The notes: a model not told the origin generated them from the sequence alone. Positions 7,627 through 16,725 are shown, counted from the first letter of the stretch. The stretch: 64,000 bases of DNA from JAODBQ01 sp047602055 (GCA_047602055.1 JASGIG010000001.1:1736001-1800000); one strand, 5' to 3'. Made by a program: numbers and translations.

Positions 7627-9021
7627 TCAGCTCGGCGGGTACCAGTCGTCGCCGCCGAGGCAGGCGACGGACTCGTTCGGGCCCCACGTGCCACGGAAGT
7701 AGGGGCTGACCGGGCCGGGGTTGTCGAGCGCCGGCTGGACGATGCGCCACTCGTGCTCGACGATGTCCTCGCGGGCGAAGCGCCGCGGCGAGCCGGCGAG
7801 CGCGTCGCCGAGCAGGCGCTCGTAGGCGTCGTGGCGCTCGCCGAGGGTGGCGGCGAAGTCGACGGAGAGGTCGATCGTCTCGCTGTCGAGGTGCTCGCCC
7901 GGTGTCTTGGCCTGCAGCGAGAACGTGACGCCGTCGTTGCTGCCGAGCCGCAGGCGGACGAGGTTGCGCTCCGGCGTCGGCCCGCCGGCCTCGTCGAACA
8001 GCATCCGCGGCGGCTCGCGGAGCTCGACGACGACCTCGGTCGCCGCTGCGGTCAGGGCCTTGCCGCAGCGGACGTACCACGGCACGCCGGCCCAGCGCCA
8101 CGAGTCGACGTGCAGGCGGGTGGCCACGAACGTCTCCGTCTGCGAGTCCGGGGCGACACCCGGTTCGTCGCGGTAGCCGACGTACTGCCCGCGGACCATC
8201 GTCGCCGGGTCGAGCGGTTCCATCGCCGCCAGCACCTTGGACTTCTCGTCGGACAGCAGGCTGGCCTCGGGACCGACGGGCGGTTCCATCGCCACCAGCG
8301 ACATCACCTGCAACAGGTGGTTCTGGAGGACGTCGCGGACGGCACCGACGCTGTCGTAGAACGAGCCGCGGCCCTCGACGCCGATCGTCTCGCTCATCGT
8401 GATCTGCACGCTGCGCACGTAGTTGCGGTTCCACACCGGCTCCAGCAGCGAGTTGGAGAAGCGGAACACGAGCAGGTCCTCGACGCTCTCCTTGCCGAGG
8501 TAGTGGTCGATGCGGAAGATGCGATCCTCCGGGAACACCTCGTGCAGCGTCTCGTTGAGCTCGTGGGCGCTGGCCAGGTCGCGGCCGAACGGCTTCTCGA
8601 CGACGATCCGGCCGCGGTCGTTCAACCCGACCGAGGCCAGCGACGACGCCACGGTCGGGAACATCGTCGGCGGGATCGCCATGTAGAACACGGCGCAGGT
8701 GCTGTGGTGCTCGTCGAGCGTCGAGACCAGCTCCTTCCACGTCGCCGCGTCGCCGTAGTCGCCCTGGATCAGGTCGAGGCGCTCGATCATCCGGGCCAGC
8801 ACCGTCTTGTCGGCATCCGGCCGGGCGTTGAGCACCGACTCCTGGGCGTGCTCGCGGAACGAGTCGTCGGTCCAGTCGCTGCGGGCCACGCCGACGACCG
8901 GCACCTGCAGGACGCCATGGGCCTCCATCGAGTACAGCGACGGGAACAGCTTGCGCTTGGCCAGATCGCCGGTGGCGCCGAACAGCACGAGCGCGTCGGC
9001 GGGTGGTTGCTGGTTCCTCAT
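7627..9021 (-). CDS. zwf: Glucose-6-phosphate 1-dehydrogenase
   Basis: 464 aa, usual length. It oxidises glucose-6-phosphate to 6-phosphoglucono-lactone with NAD(P)+, the entry to the oxidative pentose phosphate pathway. The coenzyme fingerprint GATGDLA is at about 15-21, EKPFG at about 142-146, and the substrate-binding signature RIDHYLGKE at about 170-178. The ATG at 9021 is preceded by a good ribosome binding site (GGAGGT, 5 nt spacing). It lies downstream of gnd on the same strand, separated by 100 bp that contain a GC-rich hairpin. Confidence 0.97.
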   Translation of the reverse strand: MRNQQPPADALVLFGATGDLAKRKLFPSLYSMEAHGVLQVPVVGVARSDWTDDSFREHAQESVLNARPDADKTVLARMIERLDLIQGDYGDAATWKELVSTLDEHHSTCAVFYMAIPPTMFPTVASSLASVGLNDRGRIVVEKPFGRDLASAHELNETLHEVFPEDRIFRIDHYLGKESVEDLLVFRFSNSLLEPVWNRNYVRSVQITMSETIGVEGRGSFYDSVGAVRDVLQNHLLQVMSLVAMEPPVGPEASLLSDEKSKVLAAMEPLDPATMVRGQYVGYRDEPGVAPDSQTETFVATRLHVDSWRWAGVPWYVRCGKALTAAATEVVVELREPPRMLFDEAGGPTPERNLVRLRLGSNDGVTFSLQAKTPGEHLDSETIDLSVDFAATLGERHDAYERLLGDALAGSPRRFAREDIVEHEWRIVQPALDNPGPVSPYFRGTWGPNESVACLGGDDWYPPS

Positions 9022-9032
9022 GCCGCACCTCC

Positions 9033-9047
9033 GGGGGCTGCGCCCCC
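9033..9047. terminator. GC-rich hairpin between gnd and zwf
   Basis: GGGGGC-TGC-GCCCCC perfect stem. There is no U-run, so it may be an RNA-processing or attenuation element rather than a terminator. It belongs to a set of similar hairpins found after genes elsewhere in the window (13369, 24966, 40007). Confidence 0.4.
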
Positions 9048-9121
9048 CTGCCCGCTGCGCCACATCGACGTCCGGCTCCCTGGCGGTCGCTCGGCCGTCC
9101 GGCCTGGCTCGCTTCGCTCAC

Positions 9122-10198
9122 TCATGCCTTGACCTCCCCGTGGCCGCCGAACTGGGCTCGCATCGCCGACAGCAGCTTGTCGGCCAGCAGTGCGTTGCCG
9201 CGAGACGTGAATCGGGCGAACAGCGCGGTGCTCAGCACCGGCACCGGGACGCCCTCGTCGATCGCCGCGCTGAGCGTCCAGCGGCCCTCGCCGCTGTCGC
9301 TGACCCGGCCCTCGAACGTGTCGAGCTTCGGGTCGGCGAACAGGGCGTTGGCGGTCAGGTCGAGCAGCCAGCTGGCGACGACGCTGCCGCGCCGCCACAC
9401 CTCGGCGATGGCCGGGAGGTCGAGGTCGTACTGGTAGTACTGCGGGTGGGTCAACGGGGCGGTCTCGGCGTCCTTGCTGCGCTGCTCGGAGCCGACGTTG
9501 GCGCCGGCGAGCACGTTGAGGCCTTCGGCGTAGGCCGCCATCAGGCCGTACTCGATGCCGTTGTGGACCATCTTGACGAAGTGCCCGGCGCCGGACGGTC
9601 CGCAGTGCAGCCAGCCGCGCTCGGCCGTCGCCGGTTCGCCCTCGCGGCCGTGGGTGCGGGTCGGGGCGGCGTCGAAGCCGGGGGCGAGGACGTCGAAGAT
9701 CGGGGCCATCCGGGCGACGGCGTCGTCGTCGCCGCCGATCATCAGGCAGTAGCCGCGCTCCAGACCGAACACGCCGCCGCTGGTGCCGACGTCGAGGTAG
9801 TGGATCCCGTGCTCCTTCAGTGGCCCGGCACGGTCGACGTCGTCGCGGTACCAGGAGTTGCCGCCGTCGATCAGCGTGTCGCCGGGCGACAGCAGCGGGG
9901 CGAACGTGGCGATCGTCGAGTCGACGAAGGCGGCCGGGACCATCAGCCAGATGTTGCGCGGCGCGTCGAGCGAGGCGACCAGCTCCTGCGGGGTGCGTGC
10001 GCCGCGGATGCCCTCGGCCTCGACGGCGGCGACGGGGGCGTCGGTGACGTCGTAGCCGACGCAGTCGAACCCGGCGCGGTACAGCCGGCGGGCCATGTTC
10101 GCCCCCATCCGGCCGAGGCCGACCATGCCGAGCTGGACGGTCTGGGGCGTTGGATCTGGCGGCGCGAGGGGTGGGGGGAGCGGCGAACCATCGGACAT
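9122..10198 (-). CDS. gnd: 6-phosphogluconate dehydrogenase (decarboxylating)
   Basis: 358 aa from ATG 10198. It converts 6-phosphogluconate to ribulose-5-phosphate and CO2. The Rossmann fingerprint GMVGLGRMGANMARRL is near residue 24, and the catalytic region GHFVKMVHNGIEYGLM carries the Lys and His-Asn expected of 6PGDH. At this length it is the short, NAD-type (YqeC/GntZ-like) form rather than the 470-aa NADP form. A GTG at 10204 is an alternative start. Its product feeds from zwf, encoded next to it. Confidence 0.93.
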   Translation of the reverse strand: MSDGSPLPPPLAPPDPTPQTVQLGMVGLGRMGANMARRLYRAGFDCVGYDVTDAPVAAVEAEGIRGARTPQELVASLDAPRNIWLMVPAAFVDSTIATFAPLLSPGDTLIDGGNSWYRDDVDRAGPLKEHGIHYLDVGTSGGVFGLERGYCLMIGGDDDAVARMAPIFDVLAPGFDAAPTRTHGREGEPATAERGWLHCGPSGAGHFVKMVHNGIEYGLMAAYAEGLNVLAGANVGSEQRSKDAETAPLTHPQYYQYDLDLPAIAEVWRRGSVVASWLLDLTANALFADPKLDTFEGRVSDSGEGRWTLSAAIDEGVPVPVLSTALFARFTSRGNALLADKLLSAMRAQFGGHGEVKA

Positions 10199-10238
10199 GC
10201 GCACAGGTTGCCACGCCGCGTGCGACGCCGTGTCCCGG

Positions 10239-11468
10239 CTAGAGACCGGGCGGCAGGAGGCGGTTCACGTTCTCGAACCAGAAGTAGAGGACGACGACGA
10301 AGGGCACGAACGAGACGAGCACCCCGAGCCAGATCCGTCGCTGGCGCTTGGCCAGCACGTAGCCGCCGATCGTGATCGCGACGAGCAGCAGGCCCCAGAT
10401 GACGATGTGCGGCCAGGCCGCGCCGTCGTCGAACCAGCCACCGGCGAACGCGTCCTGACTGGCCGACGGTGGGGCGACCGTCGCCGGCGGCAGGGTCGAC
10501 GCGATCGTGGTGGTCGGGGCCGCCGTCTCGCCGGTGGGGGTGGAGGTGGCCGGTGCCGTCGTCGCCGGGGCGGTCGTCGTCTCGTCGCCGGGCAGCTCGT
10601 CGGTTCCGCTGGCCTCGCCCAGCGGGGTGGCCGCGAACAGCGGGCTCGACCTCGACGGGTCCAGCTCGGCGTGGACGATCATCCGTTGCTTCGCACTGGT
10701 GATCGGGTGGCACGAGACGAGCGCCAGCGTCGCCTTGCCCGGGTCGGTGGTGGGCACGGCGAGGGCGTAGTCCTGCGGTGAGACGATCTGGGTGCTCGTG
10801 ACGACGTAGGTGAACTGCGGGCCGAGATCGCCGCCGATCGACGGGTAGGTGAGGACGATCTCGTCGCCGGGTCTGAGGTGGTCGATCTTGTAGAACGGCG
10901 CGCCGTGCGTGGTCCGGTGCCCGGCGATCGCCGTGTTGCCGAGCTGGCCGGGAAGCACCGATTCGGGGAAGTGGCCGGGGCCCTGCTTCAGCTCGCCGAC
11001 GCCGACGCCCTCGACGACGATGTAGTCGACGCCGATCGACGGGATCTGCAGCTGCACGACCGGGTCGCCGACCGTCGGCACGGCGAACGGGAACGGCACG
11101 GTCTCGGGACCGGTCGTGGTGGTGGTGCCCGGCGGCGTGGTCCCCGGCTCGGCGGTCGACCCGGTCGTCGTGGCCGTCGTCGTCGACGTGGTGACGTCGG
11201 TGGTCGGCGGCACGGTCGTGGCGTCGATGCCGGCGTCGTGGAACTGGTCGGTCAGCCGGTTCTGCGCCTGGGCGGTGTAGATCCCGGTGCCCCAGAGCTG
11301 GTAGGCGACGAACGCGAACATCAGCAGGCCGGTGACGATCAGCACCTTGCCGATCCCGCCGACCACCCATCGCCAGTCGTGGGGTGGCTTCGGGCGGTCG
11401 AACAGCCAGTGGTGCTTGCGGTCGGGGACGATCACCGAGCCGTTCGCCGTCCGTCGCTTGCCCGCCAT
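10239..11468 (-). CDS. Class E-like sortase (membrane transpeptidase)
   Basis: 409 aa. A cytoplasmic N terminus is followed by a membrane helix (about 40-58), a Thr/Pro-rich extracellular linker (about 85-125), then the sortase domain with catalytic His184 (AIAGHRTTHG), Cys253 (ALVSCHP) and Arg262 (KQRMIVHAEL). A second Thr-rich linker and two C-terminal hydrophobic segments follow. Class E sortases anchor proteins with LAXTG-type signals or build pili in actinobacteria; no obvious substrate gene is seen nearby. The C-terminal membrane extension is less common. ATG 11468 is supported by a TACCAT -10 box 8 nt upstream; GTG 11495 is the alternative. Confidence 0.9.
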   Translation of the reverse strand: MAGKRRTANGSVIVPDRKHHWLFDRPKPPHDWRWVVGGIGKVLIVTGLLMFAFVAYQLWGTGIYTAQAQNRLTDQFHDAGIDATTVPPTTDVTTSTTTATTTGSTAEPGTTPPGTTTTTGPETVPFPFAVPTVGDPVVQLQIPSIGVDYIVVEGVGVGELKQGPGHFPESVLPGQLGNTAIAGHRTTHGAPFYKIDHLRPGDEIVLTYPSIGGDLGPQFTYVVTSTQIVSPQDYALAVPTTDPGKATLALVSCHPITSAKQRMIVHAELDPSRSSPLFAATPLGEASGTDELPGDETTTAPATTAPATSTPTGETAAPTTTIASTLPPATVAPPSASQDAFAGGWFDDGAAWPHIVIWGLLLVAITIGGYVLAKRQRRIWLGVLVSFVPFVVVLYFWFENVNRLLPPGL

Positions 11469-11476
11469 CGCCGGCG

Positions 11477-11482
11477 ATGGTA
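11477..11482 (-). promoter_or_regulatory. -10 box for leaderless sortase transcript
   Basis: TACCAT on the minus strand, 8 nt before ATG 11468. Helps decide the start against GTG 11495. Confidence 0.45.
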
Positions 11483-11495
11483 ACCGTGAGGGCAC

Positions 11496-13307
11496 TCAGG
11501 ACGATGGCGCCGTGCCCTCCTCGTAGGGGCTGACGAACAGATCGAGCTGCCGGTCGAGCTGGAGATCGGCGTCCGAGCCGGGCACGACGCCGTTGGCCTC
11601 CTTCCAGCGCCGGACCGCCTGGCGGTACGAGCGGCGGTCGTCGGGCGGATCGGCGCTCGGGACCGGTGGCGGCGGGATCGCCCCGAGCCGGCCGTGCTCG
11701 ACGAGCGTGTCGTAGGCGGCGCGCACGGCGGTGGCCGCGCAGGCGAGGCGGATCCGCTCCTGGACGGCACGGGCCTGCTCGGCGACCCTGCCGGGCGGGA
11801 GCGGGGCGTCGAGCCAGCCGTTGGCGTCGAGCAGGCTCTTGACCTGCTTGAGCGCCTTGTTCAGTCCCTGAGTCACGGGCAGCAGCTCGGGCACGGCCTT
11901 GCCGGTGTAGGTGATGAACGTCTCGACCAGGCCCCACGACGTGTCCCATTCGGCCTTGGCGAGGGTCGCGTCGCGGATCCTGCGCTCGGTGTCGAGCTCG
12001 ACGAGCATGCCGATCGCCGCGGCGATCGCCTGCTCGCTGCGGACGCGGTCCGGGTCGCCGGCCAGCGTCGGCGCCAGCGTGGCCATCCGCTCGAACAGCG
12101 CGTCGCGGGCAGCCTGGTCCTCGATGACGAACGCGAGATCGGCGCGGCGGACGTCCGGATCGTCGCCCCACGCGTCGATGCCGGACCCGTACTCGACGAA
12201 CCACGGTGCGGCCAGCGCGCCGAGCGTGGAGCGGGACTCCCACGGTGAGGCGAGGTGGGGGAGGTTGCGCTGCTCGGCCGGCGCGAGCCTGGCGAACCAG
12301 TCGGCGAACGCGTGCAGGGCGACGCCGGCGTCGGTCACGCCGATGTTCGCCGGGTCGGCCCCGGCGAGCGCGATCCGCTGGGGCAGCGAGGCGTCCGCGG
12401 CGGTCCACCACAGCAGCCCGGGATCATCGGTGACGGCGATCACGAAGGCGGTCGGCGCGCCGGACGTGCGCAGGATCGTCTCGAACAGCAGGTCGCCGGT
12501 CTTCGGCCCGCGGACGAGATCTTCGTCCCAGTAGCCGTCGCGGTCGTCGAAGCGCCGGAGGATCTCGACGCTCAGCACCGTGAGCGTCACCGGATCCAGC
12601 GTCGACATGCGGATCGTCGCCGCCGCGGCGTACGGCTCCATCGTGACGACGAGGTCGCCGACGGTGCCGAGGCCGTGGACGCCCGTCCAGATCGCGGCGA
12701 TCGCCGCGTACGTCGCGTCGATCCGGGCGACGTCGAAGTGGCCGGCGTCGTCGACCGGGCGGACGCTGTCGTCGAGCGCTGCTCGGCGCCGGTCGCCGAG
12801 CCGGTCGGCCAGCTCGCCCCATCGGTCGAAGCCGCCGGCGAACGCTGCGCCGAGCGCCGGGTCGGTGGCGATCAGCGTCAGCTCGGCGGCCAGCCAGCGG
12901 CGCTCGGCCGGTGTGTCGACGAGCGCGGCGAGATCGCCGTGCTGCAGCACCTCGGCGAGCGCGGCTGCCTGCTGCACGGTCGGCGGCGCGCCGGGCATCG
13001 CCCCGAGCGGGTCGTTGCGCACGTCGGCGAGCTGCCAGCCGGGCAGCGCCGAGACGATCTTCAGCAGGGACTGGCCGAGGTCGTCGACGGCGAGTCGTGC
13101 CGGCCGGGCGAGCGGGTCGGTCCGCACGATCCGTTCGGTGAGCGGCAGCCACAGCTGGTCGAGATGCAGCCGGGCGAGGCGGACGCGGTCGAGCGCATCG
13201 CCGGCCAGCGGGTCGTCGCAGGCGAACGTCGCCAGCTCGTCGAGCGCGTCGCGCATCGCCGTCGACAGGGCGTGGACCCGCTCGGGGTCGTAGGCCAGGT
13301 AGGTCAT
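11496..13307 (-). CDS. Large uncharacterised protein, probable partner of a WXG-like protein
   Basis: 603 aa, function not recognised. It is Ala/Leu/Asp-rich, mostly helical in character, with no signal peptide or membrane helix. The N terminus (MTYLAYDPERVHALSTAMRD) resembles the helical start of WXG100-type or ESX-associated proteins, and the rest shows regular helices like those of large actinobacterial proteins encoded next to WXG genes. The C-terminal ~60 residues are Pro/Asp-rich. The gene lies downstream of a 97-aa protein with a W-x-G motif on the same strand and directly upstream of the sortase gene. A perfect inverted repeat (13302-13324) covers its start codon. A role in cell-surface secretion is inference. 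Confidence 0.6.
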   Translation of the reverse strand: MTYLAYDPERVHALSTAMRDALDELATFACDDPLAGDALDRVRLARLHLDQLWLPLTERIVRTDPLARPARLAVDDLGQSLLKIVSALPGWQLADVRNDPLGAMPGAPPTVQQAAALAEVLQHGDLAALVDTPAERRWLAAELTLIATDPALGAAFAGGFDRWGELADRLGDRRRAALDDSVRPVDDAGHFDVARIDATYAAIAAIWTGVHGLGTVGDLVVTMEPYAAAATIRMSTLDPVTLTVLSVEILRRFDDRDGYWDEDLVRGPKTGDLLFETILRTSGAPTAFVIAVTDDPGLLWWTAADASLPQRIALAGADPANIGVTDAGVALHAFADWFARLAPAEQRNLPHLASPWESRSTLGALAAPWFVEYGSGIDAWGDDPDVRRADLAFVIEDQAARDALFERMATLAPTLAGDPDRVRSEQAIAAAIGMLVELDTERRIRDATLAKAEWDTSWGLVETFITYTGKAVPELLPVTQGLNKALKQVKSLLDANGWLDAPLPPGRVAEQARAVQERIRLACAATAVRAAYDTLVEHGRLGAIPPPPVPSADPPDDRRSYRQAVRRWKEANGVVPGSDADLQLDRQLDLFVSPYEEGTAPSS

Positions 13308-13324
13308 GAGCGCAGCTCATGACC
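13302..13324. promoter_or_regulatory. Perfect 10-bp inverted repeat over a start codon
   Basis: GGTCATGAGC-GCA-GCTCATGACC. It includes the ATG of the 603-aa protein (minus strand, 13305-13307). In RNA it would form a hairpin hiding the start codon; in DNA it could be an operator. Confidence 0.5.
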
Positions 13325-13398
13325 TGTCGGCCGGGCGACCGCGAGGGTGTCGGGTGACGTTGGGGTCCGGGGGCGCAGCCCCTGCACGTGCGCGGTCA

Positions 13399-13692
13399 TC
13401 AGTGGGGCCCGGCACGCGGCGTCGTCGCCCCGCTGGGGATCGACGCGGCTCGTTGCTCGAGTGCGCGGGCCCGGGCGCGCAGCTCGTCGGCGCTGCCGAT
13501 CATCACCGTGCGCTGCAGCCGCAGATCGGCGACGCAGTCGTCGGCGGCCGGACCGATCCAGGTCTCGGTGCCGGCGCGGCGCACGAGCTCGTTCACCAGT
13601 GCGGCGTCGAGGCGCGCCGCGAACCGCCGCAGGACCGCGGCGCGCCGGCGCAGCTCGGCGGCGACGGGATCGGCGAAGATCGAAACGCTCAT
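13399..13692 (-). CDS. Small WXG100-like helical protein
   Basis: 97 aa from ATG 13692 (MSVSIFADP). Two helical segments flank TWIGPAADDC, which is the W-x-G-P-A-A-D turn of WXG100/ESX-like proteins. Such proteins are substrates or chaperone partners of type VII secretion or are toxin-associated. No EccC-type ATPase is in the window. It is followed on the same strand by the 603-aa gene after 91 bp that include a GGGGC/GCCCC hairpin at about 13369-13382. Confidence 0.65.
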   Translation of the reverse strand: MSVSIFADPVAAELRRRAAVLRRFAARLDAALVNELVRRAGTETWIGPAADDCVADLRLQRTVMIGSADELRARARALEQRAASIPSGATTPRAGPH

Positions 13693-13778
13693 GTCGTCGG
13701 CACTGTCGACCCCGAGCGCGGCGTCAGCGGCAACCGCCGCGCTCTGCAGCGCCGGAACCCGGGCGACACACTGGCGGG

Positions 13779-14669
13779 GTGCGTCGCAGCGTCGTCCTCG
13801 GGGAGTGGTTGGACCGGCCGATCGAGGCCGATCTCGCGGTGGCCGTCGAGGCCGACCGGCTCGGCTACCCGGAGGTGTGGGTCGGTGAGATGGCCAAGCT
13901 CGATGCGCCGGCGATGGCTGCGGCGATCGTCGCCCGCACGGCGCAGATCGAGCCGTGCCTCGGGCCACTGGCGGTGACGGTGCGCTCGCCGGCGCAGATC
14001 GCCCTGGCGGCGTCGACCGTCGCCGCGACCGGCCGGACGACGCACGTCGCCCTCGGCACGTCGAGCGTGATGGTCGCCACGTGGCACGGGCGTTCGCGGG
14101 CGCGGGCGGTGTCGCAGCTGGCTTCGACGACGGCGGGCGTGCGGGCGCTGCTCGACGGGCAGCGCGTCGACGGCTTCCGGCTGCGCCAACCGCCGCCTGC
14201 GGCGACGCTGACGGTGGCCGCGTTCGGGCCGAGGGCTGCGGCGATCGCCGCCGCGGCCGACCGGATGGTGCTCAACCTCGTGACGGTCGGCGCCGTTGCC
14301 GAGCTGGCGCCGCGGCACCCGAACACTGCGGCGTGGCTGCCGGCGGCCGTCGACCCGACACCGGAGGAGCGCCGCTGGCTGGCGCTCGGTCTCGTCGGCT
14401 ACCTCGGGGCGGCCGGCTATGCCGAGATGTTCGCCGCCGCCGGGTATGCGGATCTCGTCGACCTCGCCCGCTCGCGCCCGCACCCCAAGGAGCTGGCCGC
14501 CCGCCTGCCCGACGGCCTGATCGAGGCGGTCGGCCTGGTCGGCTCGGCGTCGGAGGTGGAGGCCAAGCTCGCCGAGTACGCGGCCGCCGGGCTGTCCGAG
14601 GTCGGCCTCGTCGTCCCCCCACTCGACTCACCGAGCGGCCACCGCACCCTCGAAGCCCTCGCCCCGTAG
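13779..14669 (+). CDS. LLM-class (F420/flavin-dependent) oxidoreductase
   Basis: 296 aa from GTG 13779. Luciferase-like TIM-barrel signatures: an early EADRLGYPEVWVGEM, then a segment ALAASTVAATGRTTHVALGTS typical of F420-dependent enzymes, and a final VGSASEVEAKLAEYAAAGLSEV. These catalyse hydride transfer from F420H2 or FMNH2; the substrate is unknown. It is divergent from the WXG-like gene with an 86-bp gap. Confidence 0.85.
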   Translation: MRRSVVLGEWLDRPIEADLAVAVEADRLGYPEVWVGEMAKLDAPAMAAAIVARTAQIEPCLGPLAVTVRSPAQIALAASTVAATGRTTHVALGTSSVMVATWHGRSRARAVSQLASTTAGVRALLDGQRVDGFRLRQPPPAATLTVAAFGPRAAAIAAAADRMVLNLVTVGAVAELAPRHPNTAAWLPAAVDPTPEERRWLALGLVGYLGAAGYAEMFAAAGYADLVDLARSRPHPKELAARLPDGLIEAVGLVGSASEVEAKLAEYAAAGLSEVGLVVPPLDSPSGHRTLEALAP

Positions 14670-14690
14670 CGACCCGCCCGGGTCGTCCTC

Positions 14691-14905
14691 CGAGTCCCAG
14701 CCGTTGGACAGCCCAACGCCAGCGACTCGCGCCAGCACGTGCGACTCGCGCCAGCACGTGGGACTCGGACCAGCGCGTGGGACTCCGACGACCGGTGGTC
14801 TTCGAGTCGGAGGTGTGCGCCCGAGTCGCAGCGGTACGACGGGGGTGCGCCAGCGACTCGACCGAGCACGTGGGACTCGAAGGGACACGTGGGACTCGGA
14901 CGACG
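14691..14905. repeat. Tandem 19-bp CACGTG/GACTCG repeats
   Basis: The non-coding stretch between the LLM gene and the acetyltransferase contains a 19-bp unit CACGTGSGACTCGNNCCAG repeated head to tail three times (about 14735-14790), then two more degenerate units near 14866-14905. Scattered inverted copies of CGAGTC lie between. Every unit pairs an E-box-like CACGTG with GACTC. No gene is visible here. Confidence 0.7.
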
Positions 14906-14932
14906 GCGGGAGGCGGGAGGCGGGAGGGGGCC

Positions 14933-15373
14933 TCAGGAGACGGGGCGGCGCACGAGGTGGTGGGGCAGACCGGTCGTCGCGTCGACGAAGCCGTCGCCGA
15001 CGACCTCGAAGGCGTGGCTGACGTAGAAGCCGAGCGCGGCGTCGCGGGCCCGTGCCCACACCAGGCGGCCGCCCGCACCGGCGCAGCGCTGGCACCCGGC
15101 CTCGACGAGGATCCCGCCGAGGCCGCCACCGCGCCGCCCGTTCGCCGTCGCCATGCCCCTGAGCTGCCAGGCGTCGTCGACCGTCTCCGGCATCGGTCGC
15201 GGGATCCACGTCGACGTGCCGACCAGCTCGCCGTCGACGCGCACGCCGAGGTGCACCGTCCCGGGCCAGGTGTCCTCGTCCCAGGCGACGACCGCCTCCG
15301 GGTGGCCGTCGCGCAGCACCGAGCGGCGCAGGGCGAACGTGTCCGCCTGGGTGATCGCCTCGACCGAGAGCAT
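14933..15373 (-). CDS. GNAT-family N-acetyltransferase
   Basis: 146 aa from ATG 15373, overlapping the upstream gene's stop (ATGA). The acetyl-CoA-binding motif A appears as RGMATANGRRGGGLGGILVEA; the C terminus has the usual ALGFYVSHAFEVVG strand. The substrate is unknown. It is translationally coupled to the Gfo/Idh/MocA oxidoreductase. Confidence 0.85.
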   Translation of the reverse strand: MLSVEAITQADTFALRRSVLRDGHPEAVVAWDEDTWPGTVHLGVRVDGELVGTSTWIPRPMPETVDDAWQLRGMATANGRRGGGLGGILVEAGCQRCAGAGGRLVWARARDAALGFYVSHAFEVVGDGFVDATTGLPHHLVRRPVS

Positions 15374-16404
15374 CAGCGGTCGACCGCCACCGTCGTGCCG
15401 TCCTGCGCGGCGGACACGTACATCGCCTCGACGACGCGATGCGCAGCCACGGCCGTCGACAGGTCCGGCGTCGCCGGCTCGCCGAGCTGCACGGCGCGGA
15501 TGAAGGCCCCGTCCGGGTTCGCGCCGGTGTCGTGCAGCGACTCGACCCGCTCCGCGAGCGACTCGTCGGCCAGCGAGCCTGTGGCGCCGTCGTGGTCGGT
15601 CCACGACACCGGCCCGAACCAGTCGTCGCCGTCGACGACGACGTGGCGGCGCTCGGCGAACAGCTCGACGCGGCGCAGGCTCGGGCGGGCGAGGTTGTCG
15701 TGCCAGACGCTGTTCATCGTGCCGAGCGCCCCGGAGCGGAAGCGGAACGTGGCGGTGGCGACGTCCTCGATGCCGTCGTGGCCGTGGAAGTTCGCGGTGT
15801 GCGCGCTGACCCGCTCGATCGGTCCGCCGAGCATGTGGATCATGTCGACGTCGTGGATGCTGTGCTCCAGCAGCGTGCCGGTGCCGACGAGGTTGCGGTC
15901 GGCCCGCCACGTCGACGAGTAGTGCCCCTGGATCGGGATGAACTGGTCGTCGCGGATCACCACCGACATCAGCCGCCCGGCCGCCGGGTCCGTGATCAGC
16001 GCCGCGGCCATCAGGAACGCGGGCGAGCGGCGCAGCACCAGGCCGACCTGGTTGACGATCCCGGCGTCGAGCGCCAGCGTGGCCATCTCCTCGGCCGCGG
16101 CGAGCGTCGTCGCCAGCGGCTTCTCGCAGAACACGTGCCGCCCGGCGGCCACGGCCTTGGCCAGCTGGCGGGGATGTTCGCTCGTCCACGTGCAGATGTA
16201 GACGGCGTCGCACCCGGCGATCACCTCGTCCTCCGACGCGCACACCGTGTGACCGCTCGCCGCGGCGAACGCCGCCGCCCGCTCGGGAACGGGATCGAAC
16301 ACCCCGGCGCGCACGGCGTCCGCTCCGCTGCGCCGCAGGCTCTTGGAGTGGTACGTGGCGATCAGCCCCGCCCCGAGGAACCCGACCCGCACCGGTGGTG
16401 TCAT
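15373..16404 (-). CDS. Gfo/Idh/MocA-family NAD(P)-dependent oxidoreductase
   Basis: 343 aa. Rossmann fingerprint VGFLGAGLIATYH at the N terminus, then the family's conserved CEKPLA (about residue 97), with Lys as the catalytic residue, and a C-terminal domain with EHSIHDVDMIHML. Members oxidise sugars, inositols or related polyols. Paired with a GNAT acetyltransferase it may take part in sugar modification, but the context gives no substrate. Confidence 0.9.
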   Translation of the reverse strand: MTPPVRVGFLGAGLIATYHSKSLRRSGADAVRAGVFDPVPERAAAFAAASGHTVCASEDEVIAGCDAVYICTWTSEHPRQLAKAVAAGRHVFCEKPLATTLAAAEEMATLALDAGIVNQVGLVLRRSPAFLMAAALITDPAAGRLMSVVIRDDQFIPIQGHYSSTWRADRNLVGTGTLLEHSIHDVDMIHMLGGPIERVSAHTANFHGHDGIEDVATATFRFRSGALGTMNSVWHDNLARPSLRRVELFAERRHVVVDGDDWFGPVSWTDHDGATGSLADESLAERVESLHDTGANPDGAFIRAVQLGEPATPDLSTAVAAHRVVEAMYVSAAQDGTTVAVDR

Positions 16405-16411
16405 TCCAGCA

Positions 16412-16725
16412 AGCTAAATGAGACCCAGGGCGTCCATCGCGCGGGCGACGCGTCGCAAGCCGGTACGGCTCGGTCATGAAGCTCTGGCAGAAGCGCATGA
16501 TCTCGTCGTTCCAGCGACCCCTCGGGTCGAAGTCGCTGCCGCCCTTGCCGCCGCCGATGGGTATGCCGGCGAGCGCGTTCTCGAAGATCTGCTCGCGTGG
16601 CGAGGACCGGTCCGAGGCTGTCGAGCCCCTCGTGGACGGCCTGGTGGAGCTCGACCTCGCCGGGGGTCGCGGCGCAGGACCTCGTCGAGGATGGTGGCGA
16701 GCGTCTGGTCGGTCGCGACGCCGCC
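16412..16725 (-). pseudogene. Decayed remnant of NADP-type glutamate dehydrogenase (gdhA)
   Basis: Three frames must be joined to read GDH sequence: TDQTLATILDEVLRRDP, then GEVELHQAVHEGLDSLGPVLA, then EQIFENALAGIPIGGGKGG...DEIMRFCQSFMTEPYR. About 80 codons between the second and third parts are missing, including the GGMRF substrate-binding region, and everything after about residue 160 of the usual ~450 is lost. There is also one frameshift in a CCCCC run near the second junction. This is a true pseudogene rather than a sequencing artefact. Its 5' end runs into the dksA-like remnant. Confidence 0.85.
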
